Assembly: GCA_046350375.1 (NCBI GenBank)
Contig: JAXMAO010000006.1
Location: forward strand, 1-64,000
Source: JAXMAO01 sp046350375
GTDB lineage: Bacteria; Planctomycetota; Phycisphaerae; UBA1845; UTPLA1
Reading direction: 5' to 3'
DNA: 64,000 nucleotides
In this document: piece after piece, positions 1 to 8,261 of the stretch
Layout of the letters: the number at the start of each line of letters is the position of its first letter
Numbering within the stretch: position 1 is the stretch's first letter
Program-made: the position numbers and the translations under genes
The notes under the pieces: model-generated
Databases searched by the model: none
The model's input: only the letters and a program-made list of their open reading frames with translations
Told to the model about the DNA's origin: nothing

Positions 1-656
1 CGCTCCTCGGCGACACGCCGGCGCGTTCCAACGTTAGCGCGGCCTACGCCGTCAACGGTGACGGCAGCGTGGTTGTCGGACGCTCCAACTCGATCCACGA
101 CTCGGAGCCGATGCGCTGGAGCGAGACCGGCGGCATGATCGGCCTGGGGCGCATCCCCGGCGCGGCCTACGGCGGCGTCGCGCTGGCCGTCTCCAGCGAC
201 GGCTCCGTCGTCGTCGGCCAGGCCAACGGCATCGCCGGCGGCGAGGCCTTCCGCTGGACCGCCGCGACCGGCATGATCGGTCTGGGCGACCTGCCCGGCG
301 GCATCTTCCGCAGCGGAGCGCTGGGCATCTCCGGCGACGGCTCACTCATCGTCGGCCAGGCCAGCATCGACAGCTCGATCGGCATTCCGGGCGGCATTAC
401 GACCGCGATGATCTGGGACGCGCAGCACGGCATGCGTCAGCTCGAAGCGGCGCTCGTGCAAGACTACGGCCTGGCGCTGCCCGGCTGGTGGCTCTACGCC
501 GCCACCGCCGTGTCGCAGGACGGCAGCGCCATCGTCGGCTGGGGCAAGAACCCGCAGGGCAATCAGGAAGCCTTCCTCGTCCTCCTGCCCGAGCCGGCCA
601 GCGCCGGGCTGCTGGCGCTGGCGATGGTGCTCTTTCCTCGCCGGCGGGTCGGCTGA
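1..656 (+). CDS. HAF-repeat surface protein with PEP-CTERM-like tail (5' end outside window)
   Basis: The reading frame is open from the first complete codon at position 3, so the N-terminus lies outside the window. What remains (about 217 residues) consists of repeats of the type 'S.DGSVVVG...A.RW....GM.GLG.LPGG', the pattern of HAF-type extracellular repeats that probably fold as a beta-propeller. The end has a Pro-Glu-Pro followed by a short hydrophobic stretch and a basic FPRRR tail, which resembles a PEP-CTERM sorting signal, although the hydrophobic part is short. Inference: an exported, surface-associated protein of unknown ligand. The next gene starts 13 bp downstream on the same strand but appears to have its own promoter. 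Confidence 0.7.
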   Translation, partial: LLGDTPARSNVSAAYAVNGDGSVVVGRSNSIHDSEPMRWSETGGMIGLGRIPGAAYGGVALAVSSDGSVVVGQANGIAGGEAFRWTAATGMIGLGDLPGGIFRSGALGISGDGSLIVGQASIDSSIGIPGGITTAMIWDAQHGMRQLEAALVQDYGLALPGWWLYAATAVSQDGSAIVGWGKNPQGNQEAFLVLLPEPASAGLLALAMVLFPRRRVG

Positions 657-657
657 A

Positions 658-663
658 TAATCT
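658..663 (+). promoter_or_regulatory. Putative -10 element (TAATCT) for a leaderless symporter mRNA
   Basis: A TAnnnT hexamer lies just after the upstream stop codon and exactly 6 nt (CCGCCC) before the ATG of the symporter. At this spacing transcription would begin at or next to the start codon. There is no purine-rich Shine-Dalgarno sequence between them. The same arrangement recurs at several other genes in the window. Confidence 0.35.
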
Positions 664-669
664 CCGCCC

Positions 670-1989
670 ATGCAGTCGTCGCATGTGCACTGGAAGATCG
701 CGGCCGGGCTGGCAGGCGGCGCGGCGATCGGGTTGGCGGCGAAGTCGTTCGGCGGCGGGCCGCGGGTCGAGTGGATCGCGGTCAACGTGGCCGAGCCGAT
801 CGGGCGGATCTTCCTGCGGATGATCTCCATGGTCGTGGTGCCGCTGGTGGTGGCGGCGCTGGCGCTGGGGGTGCACGAACTGGGCGACGTGCGGCGGCTG
901 GGGCGCGTCGGCGCGCGGACGCTGATGATGACCTGCCTGCTGTCGATGGCGGCGGTGGCGATCGGCCTGTCGCTGGTGAACACGATTCGGCCCGGCGCGG
1001 GGCTGCCGGCCGCGCAGCGCGACGCTCTGCGGGCGCAGTATTCCAAGGGCGCGGCCGAAGCCATGCAGCAGGCGCGCAAGGCCAAGCCACTGCGTGACAC
1101 GCTGCTGGACCTGATTCCGGCGAATCCATTGCAGGAAATGGTGGGGGCGCTGGACGGCACATCGACGGGCGGCGGAATGCTGGCGGTGATGTGCTTCGCG
1201 CTGTTCGTCGGGGCGGCGCTGACGGTGATTCCGCCGGAGCGCAAGGCGGCGCTGCTGGGCTGCCTCGACGGGCTGTACGCCGTCACGATGGCGATCATCG
1301 GCTTCGCGATGCGGATCGCGCCGCTGGCGGTGGGCTGCCTGATGTTCGCGCTGACGGCGCGGCTGGGCGGACGCGTGCTGGCGGCGCTCAGCTGGTTCGT
1401 GCTGACGGCGGCCGGCGGAATGGCGCTGCTGTTCTTCGGCGTCTATCCGCTGGTGTTGCTGGGGCTGGCGCGGGTTCGGCCGGCGTGGTTTTTCCGGCGG
1501 ATCGGCGACGTCCTCCTGACGGCGTTGGGCACGTCGTCGTCGAACGCGACGCTGCCGACGTCGCTGCGGGTGGCGGCCGAGGAGCTGAAGCTGCCGAATG
1601 ACGTGGGTCGATTCGTGCTGACGGTCGGCGCGACCGGCAATCAGAACGGCACGGCGCTGTACGAAGGCGTGGTGGTGCTGTTTCTGGCGCAGGTGTTCGG
1701 GGTGCACCTGACGGTCGGGCAGCAGTTCACGGTGGTGCTGATGGCGGTTCTCGCGGGGGTGGGAACGGCGGGCGTTCCGAGCGGATCGCTGCCGCTGATC
1801 GCGGTGCTGCTGAACACGGTCGGCGTTCCGGGCGAGGGAATCGGGCTGATCATCGGCGTCGATCGCGTGCTCGACATGCTGCGAACGGTCATCAACGTCA
1901 GCGGAGACCTGGTGCTGGCGACGTGCGTGGCCCGCGGCGAAGGCTGGCGGCCGGAGCGGGAGGCGCGACTGGCGCGGGGCAGTTCGTAG
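670..1989 (+). CDS. Dicarboxylate/amino acid:cation symporter (DAACS family)
   Basis: 439 residues, the usual length for GltP/DctA-type secondary transporters, which import glutamate/aspartate or C4-dicarboxylates together with H+ or Na+ across the inner membrane. The two re-entrant loops and the transport core are recognisable: a Ser-rich hairpin 'GTSSSNATLP' near residue 286, 'NGTALYEG' near 325 (the family NMDGTALY motif, here NQNGTALY), the second hairpin 'GTAGVPSGSLP' near 366, and 'DRVLDMLRTVINVSGD' near 397, which supplies the substrate-binding Asp and Asn. There are about eight hydrophobic segments. The Met-Asp of the sodium-site motif is replaced by Gln-Asn, so ion specificity may differ. 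Substrate cannot be assigned. It converges with the next gene, with 4 bp between them. Confidence 0.9.
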   Translation: MQSSHVHWKIAAGLAGGAAIGLAAKSFGGGPRVEWIAVNVAEPIGRIFLRMISMVVVPLVVAALALGVHELGDVRRLGRVGARTLMMTCLLSMAAVAIGLSLVNTIRPGAGLPAAQRDALRAQYSKGAAEAMQQARKAKPLRDTLLDLIPANPLQEMVGALDGTSTGGGMLAVMCFALFVGAALTVIPPERKAALLGCLDGLYAVTMAIIGFAMRIAPLAVGCLMFALTARLGGRVLAALSWFVLTAAGGMALLFFGVYPLVLLGLARVRPAWFFRRIGDVLLTALGTSSSNATLPTSLRVAAEELKLPNDVGRFVLTVGATGNQNGTALYEGVVVLFLAQVFGVHLTVGQQFTVVLMAVLAGVGTAGVPSGSLPLIAVLLNTVGVPGEGIGLIIGVDRVLDMLRTVINVSGDLVLATCVARGEGWRPEREARLARGSS

Positions 1990-1993
1990 CCGG

Positions 1994-2728
1994 CTACGAG
2001 CTGCGCGGCCGCGAGAGCGTCGGCGGCGCGGGCGGGACGATTTTCAGCGACGGGGGAATGGCCGCGCCGCCCGAGAGAATGGTGGAGAGCGCTTCTTCCA
2101 TATTAAGGTTGGTGAGAGACACGTTTTCGATCGGAACCAGTTCCATGTATCCCGAAGTGGGGTTGGGGGTGGTCGGGACGAATACCGTGGCGAAGCGCCG
2201 GCCGGAATTCGCGTCGGTGACGACATTCGTCTGAAACCCGAGGGCCTTGAGGGGCGGATAGGGAAAGTCGATCAGGACGACGACCTGCTTGTCCTCGCCG
2301 TCCTTGTCGGGCGACCCGCCGAGCGCGTGGAGGATGCGCTTGGCGGACGTATAGATCGTGTCGACCAGGGGAATGCGTGCCAGGAGCGCCTCGGCCGCGG
2401 CGATCAGGCGCTTCCCGACCACGATCGAGCCGAGCCAGCCGACGATGTAGAGCATCGCGAGCGTCAACAGCACGGCGACGATGTTCTCCGCCCAGCCGAG
2501 GTTGCCCGGTTCATCGGTGTTGAAGATGCGCTGCAGGCCGAGCATGAAGTATTTCACGAGCGGCTTGCCGGCGTAGAGCGCCGTCGCGAAGACCCACCGG
2601 ACGATGACGGTGGTGATGACGACCGGGATGATGATGAGCAGGCCGGCGAAGAGCCGGCCGCGGACCGACCGCGCCCCCACGGGCTTGCGCTTCTTCTCCG
2701 GCGGTGCGGGGGCAGCGGGCTGAGTCAT
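1994..2728 (-). CDS. DUF502 family membrane protein
   Basis: 244 residues. After a basic, Pro-rich cytoplasmic N-terminus there are two transmembrane segments, at about residues 27-50 and 80-105, followed by a soluble domain with the DUF502 signatures 'RIPLVDTIYTSAKRI' and 'VFVPTTPNPTSGY'. The family is widespread in bacteria and has no established biochemical function. The C-terminal tail is Pro/Ser-rich. The gene is followed (upstream on the map) by the convergent symporter. No operon partner with an informative function is adjacent; the gene for CheV ends 84 bp before this start on the same strand. Confidence 0.85.
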   Translation of the reverse strand: MTQPAAPAPPEKKRKPVGARSVRGRLFAGLLIIIPVVITTVIVRWVFATALYAGKPLVKYFMLGLQRIFNTDEPGNLGWAENIVAVLLTLAMLYIVGWLGSIVVGKRLIAAAEALLARIPLVDTIYTSAKRILHALGGSPDKDGEDKQVVVLIDFPYPPLKALGFQTNVVTDANSGRRFATVFVPTTPNPTSGYMELVPIENVSLTNLNMEEALSTILSGGAAIPPSLKIVPPAPPTLSRPRSS

Positions 2729-2812
2729 GGCCGTGCCGCGGAACTATGCGGCAGGGGGGCGACGAATTCAAGGATGACGGCGGCGGCCGGGCATTCCGCG
2801 CCGAAACGGGCG

Positions 2813-3739
2813 TTACGCCGTCGCGACGGCGGCGGCCCGGGCGGCCAGCAGCTCGTCGAGGATCTCGACCAGCCGCGGCAGCTGCGGCTTGGTGAGCTGG
2901 CGATCGGCGCCGACCGCCTTGCACTTCTTGAGGTTGTCGTCGGACACGAGTGAGCTGAAGACCACCACCGGAACGTGCTTGAGGCGCGGGTCTTCCTTGA
3001 TGCGCTTGGTGAGGTGCAGGCCGTCCATCAGCGGCATCTCGATGTCGGTGACAACGGCGTCGGGCAGGTTGTGGCGCTGGGCGTCGTGGTCGAGGGCGTC
3101 CCAGGCCTCCTGGCCGTTGTTGACGACGCGGACGTCGCCGAAGGCCGCGTCGCGCAGCGCCGTCGAGAGCATGCGGCGCATCATGGGCGAGTCGTCGGCA
3201 AGCAGGATGCGGTAGTCCCCGCGCTCGCGGCTGGCCGTCGGCGCGGTGGCCTTTTCGAGCTCTTCGACGCCCGCGATGCGGAACGCGATCCGCTCGAAGT
3301 CGAGCATCAGCACCATGTGGTCGTCGATGTGCGCCACGCTGGTGACGCTCGGGTCCTGCTCTTCGCTGGTCCAGGGCACCTCGGCCATCTTCTTCCACGA
3401 GATGCGGTGAATGCGCTCCACCTGGTCGACCAGGAATCCCAGGCGCGTGTCGTTGAACTCGGCGACGATCACGCGGCCGTCCTTCGGATCTGCGGTCGGC
3501 ATGTTGAAGAAGCGGCGGAGATTGACCAGCGGATAGACGTGCTGTCGCAGGCGGAAGACGCCATCGACCGCCGCGTGGGTGTATGGAACGCGCGTCAGCG
3601 GCTGCGGCGTGATGATCTCGCGGACCTTGGCGACGTTCACCCCGTATCGCCCGTTGTTCAAGTGAAAGACGAGCAATTCAAGCTCGTTGGTGCCGGCCTC
3701 GGTAAGAATCTGCGTGTGGGGGTTGTTGACGTGGCTCAT
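2813..3739 (-). CDS. cheV: Chemotaxis coupling protein CheV (CheW + receiver)
   Basis: 308 residues from the ATG at 3739, chosen because the conserved CheW fold begins about 15 residues later and the upstream codons look non-coding. Residues about 18-160 form a CheW-like coupling domain. Residues about 177-297 form a response-regulator receiver with acidic pair D182/D183, phospho-acceptor Asp in 'VTDIEMP' (D232) and the conserved Lys in 'LTKP' (K284). CheV couples chemoreceptors to the CheA kinase, and its receiver probably buffers phosphoryl groups during adaptation. No cheA, cheW or receptor gene is in this window, so it is an orphan locus. It may serve motility or a pilus-linked chemosensory system. 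Confidence 0.9.
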   Translation of the reverse strand: MSHVNNPHTQILTEAGTNELELLVFHLNNGRYGVNVAKVREIITPQPLTRVPYTHAAVDGVFRLRQHVYPLVNLRRFFNMPTADPKDGRVIVAEFNDTRLGFLVDQVERIHRISWKKMAEVPWTSEEQDPSVTSVAHIDDHMVLMLDFERIAFRIAGVEELEKATAPTASRERGDYRILLADDSPMMRRMLSTALRDAAFGDVRVVNNGQEAWDALDHDAQRHNLPDAVVTDIEMPLMDGLHLTKRIKEDPRLKHVPVVVFSSLVSDDNLKKCKAVGADRQLTKPQLPRLVEILDELLAARAAAVATA

Positions 3740-3872
3740 CGCGTCCGTGCTCCACGGTCCGGCTGGAGTCGTTCCAGCGCGACCGTGACCTGTCATCGGT
3801 CATTCCCGGGCGGCAGGCGCGAACGGGAACGCAGGGATGGCACGGAACGAAGATATCGGACCGCGCGGGCGG

Positions 3873-4277
3873 TCAGCGCGGCCGCGATCGACCCAATGCG
3901 ACCACGGCCAGCATCAGCCAGCCGACCAGGAAGGCAGTCCCGCCAACGGGCGTGATGAGCGCGGCCGGTCGCCAGTGTGTCAGGCTATAGACGTAGAGGC
4001 TGCCCGAGAAGATCAGGATTCCCAGGGTAAACGCGATCGCCGCGACTCGCATCGGGCGCATCGGCGCCGCGCCGGCCAGGTGCAATGCAGCCACCAGCCC
4101 GAGCGCCAGGGCGTGGTACATCTGGTAGCGTGCGGCGGTCTCGAAGATCGCCAGCGATTCGGCGTCGAGCCGGTGTCGCAGCCCGTGGGCGGCAAACGCG
4201 CCGGCGGCGACGGCGATCAGTCCGTTTGTCGCCGCAAGCGCGAGCCATTGGCGGCCGGAGACAGTGGGCGTGTTCAT
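3873..4277 (-). CDS. DUF423 family small membrane protein
   Basis: 134 residues from the ATG at 4277. It has four predicted transmembrane helices and the family pattern: an N-terminal 'GAFAAHGL', a central 'TAARYQMYHALAL', then 'GILIFSGSLY' and 'TPVGGTAFLVGW'. DUF423 proteins (YwdK/YgdD type) are inner-membrane proteins of unknown function. Length is normal for the family. An in-frame extension upstream of the ATG is Arg/Pro-rich and not conserved-looking, so it was excluded. The kinase gene ends 73 bp upstream on the same strand. Confidence 0.88.
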   Translation of the reverse strand: MNTPTVSGRQWLALAATNGLIAVAAGAFAAHGLRHRLDAESLAIFETAARYQMYHALALGLVAALHLAGAAPMRPMRVAAIAFTLGILIFSGSLYVYSLTHWRPAALITPVGGTAFLVGWLMLAVVALGRSRPR

Positions 4278-4350
4278 GGCCGCTATTGCGGCGGCGAGTC
4301 GGGCGGCTGTCAACGGCCGCTGAGCCGCGCGCCGCGCGGGCGGCCGGCGC

Positions 4351-7300
4351 CTACACCGGTTTGTCGGCGGGGAGTGTGGTGGCTGATTCGAATCGCTGAG
4401 CGTCTGCGGGGCGTCCCCAGCGGCGATAGAGCTCTGCCGCGCGCTGGCGGGCCGCCTGCCGAATGTCAGCCGGGGCGTCCTCGGCGGCGTCGATGATCTT
4501 GATTGACGGGACGATGAGCGGTTCGGCGTCTGCAAACTGACCCTGCTGCACCAGGCACTCGCCCAGAATCGTCCGCACGTTGGCGATCCGCCAGTGTCCA
4601 GGCGGCAGGAGGCGCTCGCGCGTCGCCAGTGCCCGGCGCAGCAGCGGCTCGGCGTCGCGCGGATGACCGAGCGTCAGCCGGCAGCGGGCCAGATCGATCT
4701 GCACGCGCGTAATCTCGGGGTGATCGGCCGGCAGGGCCGATTCGTATTGCCTCAGCGCATCGGCCAGGAGTGGCTCAGATTCGGCGTGCCGACCGCGGTC
4801 GTGCAGAATCGCCGCGAGACTCGTCTCGCACGCGGCCATGCGCGGGTTGGACCGGGCCGGCAGCTTGCGGAAGGCGGTCAGCGCCTCGCGCATGGCGGCC
4901 TCGGCGGGTTCGAGCCGCTGGTCATAGTAGAGACACGCGCCGAGCGACATGAGCGTTGTCGCGATCTGGTCGGAATGGTGGCCTGGCAGGCGACGATAGG
5001 TGTCGATCGCCGAGCGATAGACGGGCTCGGCCGCGGCGTGGTGTCCCTGCTGGTCGAGCGCGACCGCGAGGTTGTTGAGACTGCTCGCGACGGCGGGGTG
5101 TGTTTCGCCGAAGGCTTTTCGAAGAACCTCGACGGCCGTGCGGCAGAGCGGCTCGGCCTCGGCCGCCTTCCCGCGATCGAGCAGCACGTTTCCGAGATTG
5201 CTCATTGAGACGGCCGTATCCGGGTGGTCGTCGCCCAGCCGTTTGCGGCGGATCTCGAGCGACTCGCGCAGGGCGCGCTCGGCCTCGGCGGCGCGGCCGC
5301 GAGCATTGAGGAGCAGGCCCAGGTTGCCGAGGTCTGACGCGACCTGCGGATGGTCGGGGCCGGCGACGCGGCGGTCGATCTCGAGCGCCTCGCGCAGCAA
5401 CGGCTCGGCCTCGGCGTAACGATCCACGGACAAGAGCGTCGCCCCGAGCTTGTTCAGCGTCGCCGACAATGCGAGCGAATCGCCGCGTCCGCTGTCTCGG
5501 TGGATCTTCAACGCGCGGCGGAGGCTCTCTTCGGCGGTTCGAGCGTCGCCTGTGAGGGTCAGCACACGGCCGCGCATTCCTAGGTCGAACGCGATGTCGG
5601 CGTGGTCGGGCGGGCGACAGCGTTCGTGAATTGCCAGTGCTTCGTTCACGCAGCGCAGCGCGGCCGAAGCGTCGCCTGCGTCGGCGTATGCGCCGGCGAG
5701 CTGGCTGAGCGTGACGGCCAGGTCGGGCGGATCATCGCCGGCGCGGGCCCTGCAGATCGCCACCGCCTGTTCAAAGTGTTCGATCGCCGCGCGGAACTCG
5801 CCGTGCGACTGCTCTGCCAGCGCCAGGTTGTGCAACGCCAGGCCGGCTTCGGGACTGGATTCACCGAAGACTTTGCCCCGCAGCGCCAGGGCGCGACGAT
5901 GGTGGACGAGTGCCAGATCGACCAGGCCGAGATTCTCATACACGTTGCCGATCGCGCCCCGCAGCGTGGCCTCGACCTCGGCCTGCCGCGTCGACGGCGT
6001 GTCGAGCAGCGCCGCGGCGGCATCCACCACCTGGCGCACGGTAAGGTCGCGCCGCGGCGACTTGTTGGGGTCGGCCGAGGCGAGCATCGTGAGCAGGAAC
6101 TGCATCACTTCCGCCGCGACGTCGGCCTTCGCCACGGCCGTCTGCGCCGCCGTGGCCGCCGCCTGGCGTGCGGCCGCCTCCTGCGACCGGGCCCGCAGCG
6201 CCTGATCGCGCTCCTCGCGAACGCGAACGAAGGCCAGTCCCGCGACCACCACCACCAGCGCCAGCGATGCCGCGATCGCCCCGACCTCCAGCCGGTTTCG
6301 GGCGACGAATTTCACCGCGCGATAGCGCAGGCTGTCGGGCCGCGCGCTGACCGGCCGGCCGGCCAGGTAGCGGTGCAGGTCCGCGGCGAGCTGGTCGACC
6401 GAGGCGTAACGCCGGGCCGCGTCCTTCGCGAGCGCCCGCAGCACGATGGTGTCCAGGTCGCCCGAGAGCTGCCGGCAGAGCCGTGCGACATCACAGCCGC
6501 GCGCCCGGGCGATGTCGGCCGGCGCCGCACCGCCCGGCGGCGCGGCTCGCGCGGGCGGCGGTTCGACGACGGCGCGGCTGGGCCGGGGAGGCATCTCCTC
6601 GCAGACGACGCGCGCCAGCTCGGGCAGCCCCAGGCCGTCGAGCCGGTAGGGCGGCCGGCCGCTGAGGATGCGATACAGCACGACGCCCAGGGAATAGACG
6701 TCGCTCGCGGTGGAGATCGGATCGCCGCGAACCTGCTCGGGACTGGCGTACTCGGGCGTCAGGAAGTTGCTGTTCGCGGTTTGCGTGCGACCGCGATCGG
6801 GGTCTGTCGGCGAGAGCACCTTGGCGATGCCGAAGTCGAGCAGGGTCGGAACGCCGCCGTCGCTGACCAGAATGTTGGACGGCTTCAGGTCGCGATGAAC
6901 GACCAGGTTCTGATGGGCGAACTGCACCGCGTCGGCCACCTGAATGAACAGTTCGACGCGCTGCCGGATCGTCAGGCGGCGCCGATCGCAATAGTCGTCC
7001 AGCGGCTGGCCAGCGACCAGGTCCATCACCAGGAACGGCCGGCCGTCGGGTGCGGCGCCGCCGTCAATCAGCCGGCAGATGTTCGGATGCACGAGGCCCG
7101 CGAGCAGCTGGCGCTCGTGGCGGAATCGGCGCAGGACTTCGTTCGAGTCCATGCCGCGCCGGATGAGCTTGACGGCGACCTGCTTGCGGAACTCGCCGTC
7201 GCCGCGCTCGGCCAGCCAGACCGCGCCCATGCCGCCGGCGCCGATCTCGCGTATCAGGCGATAGGCGCCCGCCGTGGCGCCGCCGGTCGGAGTCGGCCGC

Positions 7301-7536
7301 CTGCCGAGTCCGCCCGTTGCACCGGATGGAATCGCGGTCTGCGTGCGCGTCGGACTGCTGAGGAAGGCGCCTGCGGGCCGATCGAACTCGAGCAGCGAGA
7401 GGACCTCGTCGCGCAGTGCCAGGTCGCTGCCGCACTGGATATTGAGGAAATCGGTCCGCCGACCGGCCTCGAGGCGCAGGGCGGCGTCGAACAGCTCGTT
7501 CACGCGCAACCAGCGCTGCGGCGTCAAGGCGTCCAT
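4351..7536 (-). CDS. Ser/Thr protein kinase with transmembrane helix and TPR sensor domain
   Basis: 1061 residues from the ATG at 7536. A short N-terminal helical region precedes a Hanks-type kinase domain at about 92-395: glycine loop 'GAGGMGAVW' 99-107, catalytic Lys in 'VAVKLI' (K123), 'HRDLKPSN' 214-221, 'DFGIAK' 234-239 and an activation-segment 'TPEYASPEQ'. One transmembrane helix lies at about 418-438. The remaining ~600 residues carry many 42-residue TPRs of the kinesin-light-chain type ('A..L...G....AE..LR.AL.I..R..G..HP'). Known families of this kind are membrane kinases with the TPRs outside. It lies directly downstream of an ECF sigma gene, the pairing common in planctomycetes. 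Inference: the kinase and sigma factor belong to one signalling pathway. Confidence 0.9.
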   Translation of the reverse strand: MDALTPQRWLRVNELFDAALRLEAGRRTDFLNIQCGSDLALRDEVLSLLEFDRPAGAFLSSPTRTQTAIPSGATGGLGRRPTPTGGATAGAYRLIREIGAGGMGAVWLAERGDGEFRKQVAVKLIRRGMDSNEVLRRFRHERQLLAGLVHPNICRLIDGGAAPDGRPFLVMDLVAGQPLDDYCDRRRLTIRQRVELFIQVADAVQFAHQNLVVHRDLKPSNILVSDGGVPTLLDFGIAKVLSPTDPDRGRTQTANSNFLTPEYASPEQVRGDPISTASDVYSLGVVLYRILSGRPPYRLDGLGLPELARVVCEEMPPRPSRAVVEPPPARAAPPGGAAPADIARARGCDVARLCRQLSGDLDTIVLRALAKDAARRYASVDQLAADLHRYLAGRPVSARPDSLRYRAVKFVARNRLEVGAIAASLALVVVVAGLAFVRVREERDQALRARSQEAAARQAAATAAQTAVAKADVAAEVMQFLLTMLASADPNKSPRRDLTVRQVVDAAAALLDTPSTRQAEVEATLRGAIGNVYENLGLVDLALVHHRRALALRGKVFGESSPEAGLALHNLALAEQSHGEFRAAIEHFEQAVAICRARAGDDPPDLAVTLSQLAGAYADAGDASAALRCVNEALAIHERCRPPDHADIAFDLGMRGRVLTLTGDARTAEESLRRALKIHRDSGRGDSLALSATLNKLGATLLSVDRYAEAEPLLREALEIDRRVAGPDHPQVASDLGNLGLLLNARGRAAEAERALRESLEIRRKRLGDDHPDTAVSMSNLGNVLLDRGKAAEAEPLCRTAVEVLRKAFGETHPAVASSLNNLAVALDQQGHHAAAEPVYRSAIDTYRRLPGHHSDQIATTLMSLGACLYYDQRLEPAEAAMREALTAFRKLPARSNPRMAACETSLAAILHDRGRHAESEPLLADALRQYESALPADHPEITRVQIDLARCRLTLGHPRDAEPLLRRALATRERLLPPGHWRIANVRTILGECLVQQGQFADAEPLIVPSIKIIDAAEDAPADIRQAARQRAAELYRRWGRPADAQRFESATTLPADKPV

Positions 7537-7562
7537 GGCGATGCACCCGGGCGCGTCCCGGA

Positions 7563-8146
7563 TCAGCTGGCGCGGCGACGGCTCGCGCGCTGCCAGGCGC
7601 GGGCGATACGCCCAGGCGCGCTCGACCGTCGACGGCGAGACGCCCAGCACGTCGGCCGATTCCTCGGTCGTCAGGCCGCCGAAGAACCGCACGCTCGACG
7701 ATGCCGCGCTGCTGCGCGTCGATCGTGGCGAGGCGCGACAAGGCGTCGTCGAGCATGGCGCGCATCGGTCGAGCGCTTGTTCGAAGGCGAGCAGCGTGGC
7801 GTCCAGCCCGTCGATCGTCGCGCTGGTCGGCCAGCGCCGGCTTTGTCGGCCAGGCGCCCGGCGAGCGTGATCGACCAGCACCCGCCGCATTGCCTCGGCG
7901 GCGGCCGAGGAAGTGGTGACGGTTGTTCCAGGCGGCGCGGTCCTGCGCGGCGAGGCGCGGGAAGGCCTCGTGCACCAGCGCCGTCGGCTGGAGCGTGTGA
8001 CCGACCCGCTCGGAACGCATCGCCGCTTCGGCCAGAGATTTCAGCTCGGTGTAGATCAGCGGGGCGAGGCGGCTCCACGCGTCGAGGTCGCCTCGTCCGG
8101 CCGCCGCCAGCAGCGGCTGAGTCACACTGTGCGTCTCGGCCTGCAT
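7563..8146 (-). pseudogene. ECF RNA polymerase sigma factor, reading frame broken several times
   Basis: Starting at the ATG at 8146, the translation begins like a planctomycetal ECF sigma factor ('AAAGRGDLDAWSRL', 'LQPTALVHEAF', 'WNNRHHFLG'). The conserved peptides then jump frames: 'AMRRVLVDHARR', 'RLADKAGAG', 'ATIDGLDATLLAFEQ', 'MLDDALSRLATIDAQQ' and 'FFGGLTTEESADVLGVSPST' (sigma region 4) each lie in a different frame from their neighbour. A TGA at 7563-7565 in the last frame gives a total of about 194 codons, the normal length. I count about six frame changes in 580 bp although every motif survives. This suggests base-calling or assembly error rather than an old pseudogene. If intact, it would direct RNA polymerase under control of the adjacent kinase. 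Confidence 0.75.
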
Positions 8147-8261
8147 ACGCAAGCGGCTTTCCGAGCCTGTGTGGGGGACGCGGTCCTGGCCTACTCCCGG
8201 CGAAGGAAAACTGCGGCGATCGGTCGTGGCGGGCGCGGTGGGCGAAAAACAACGATCCAAT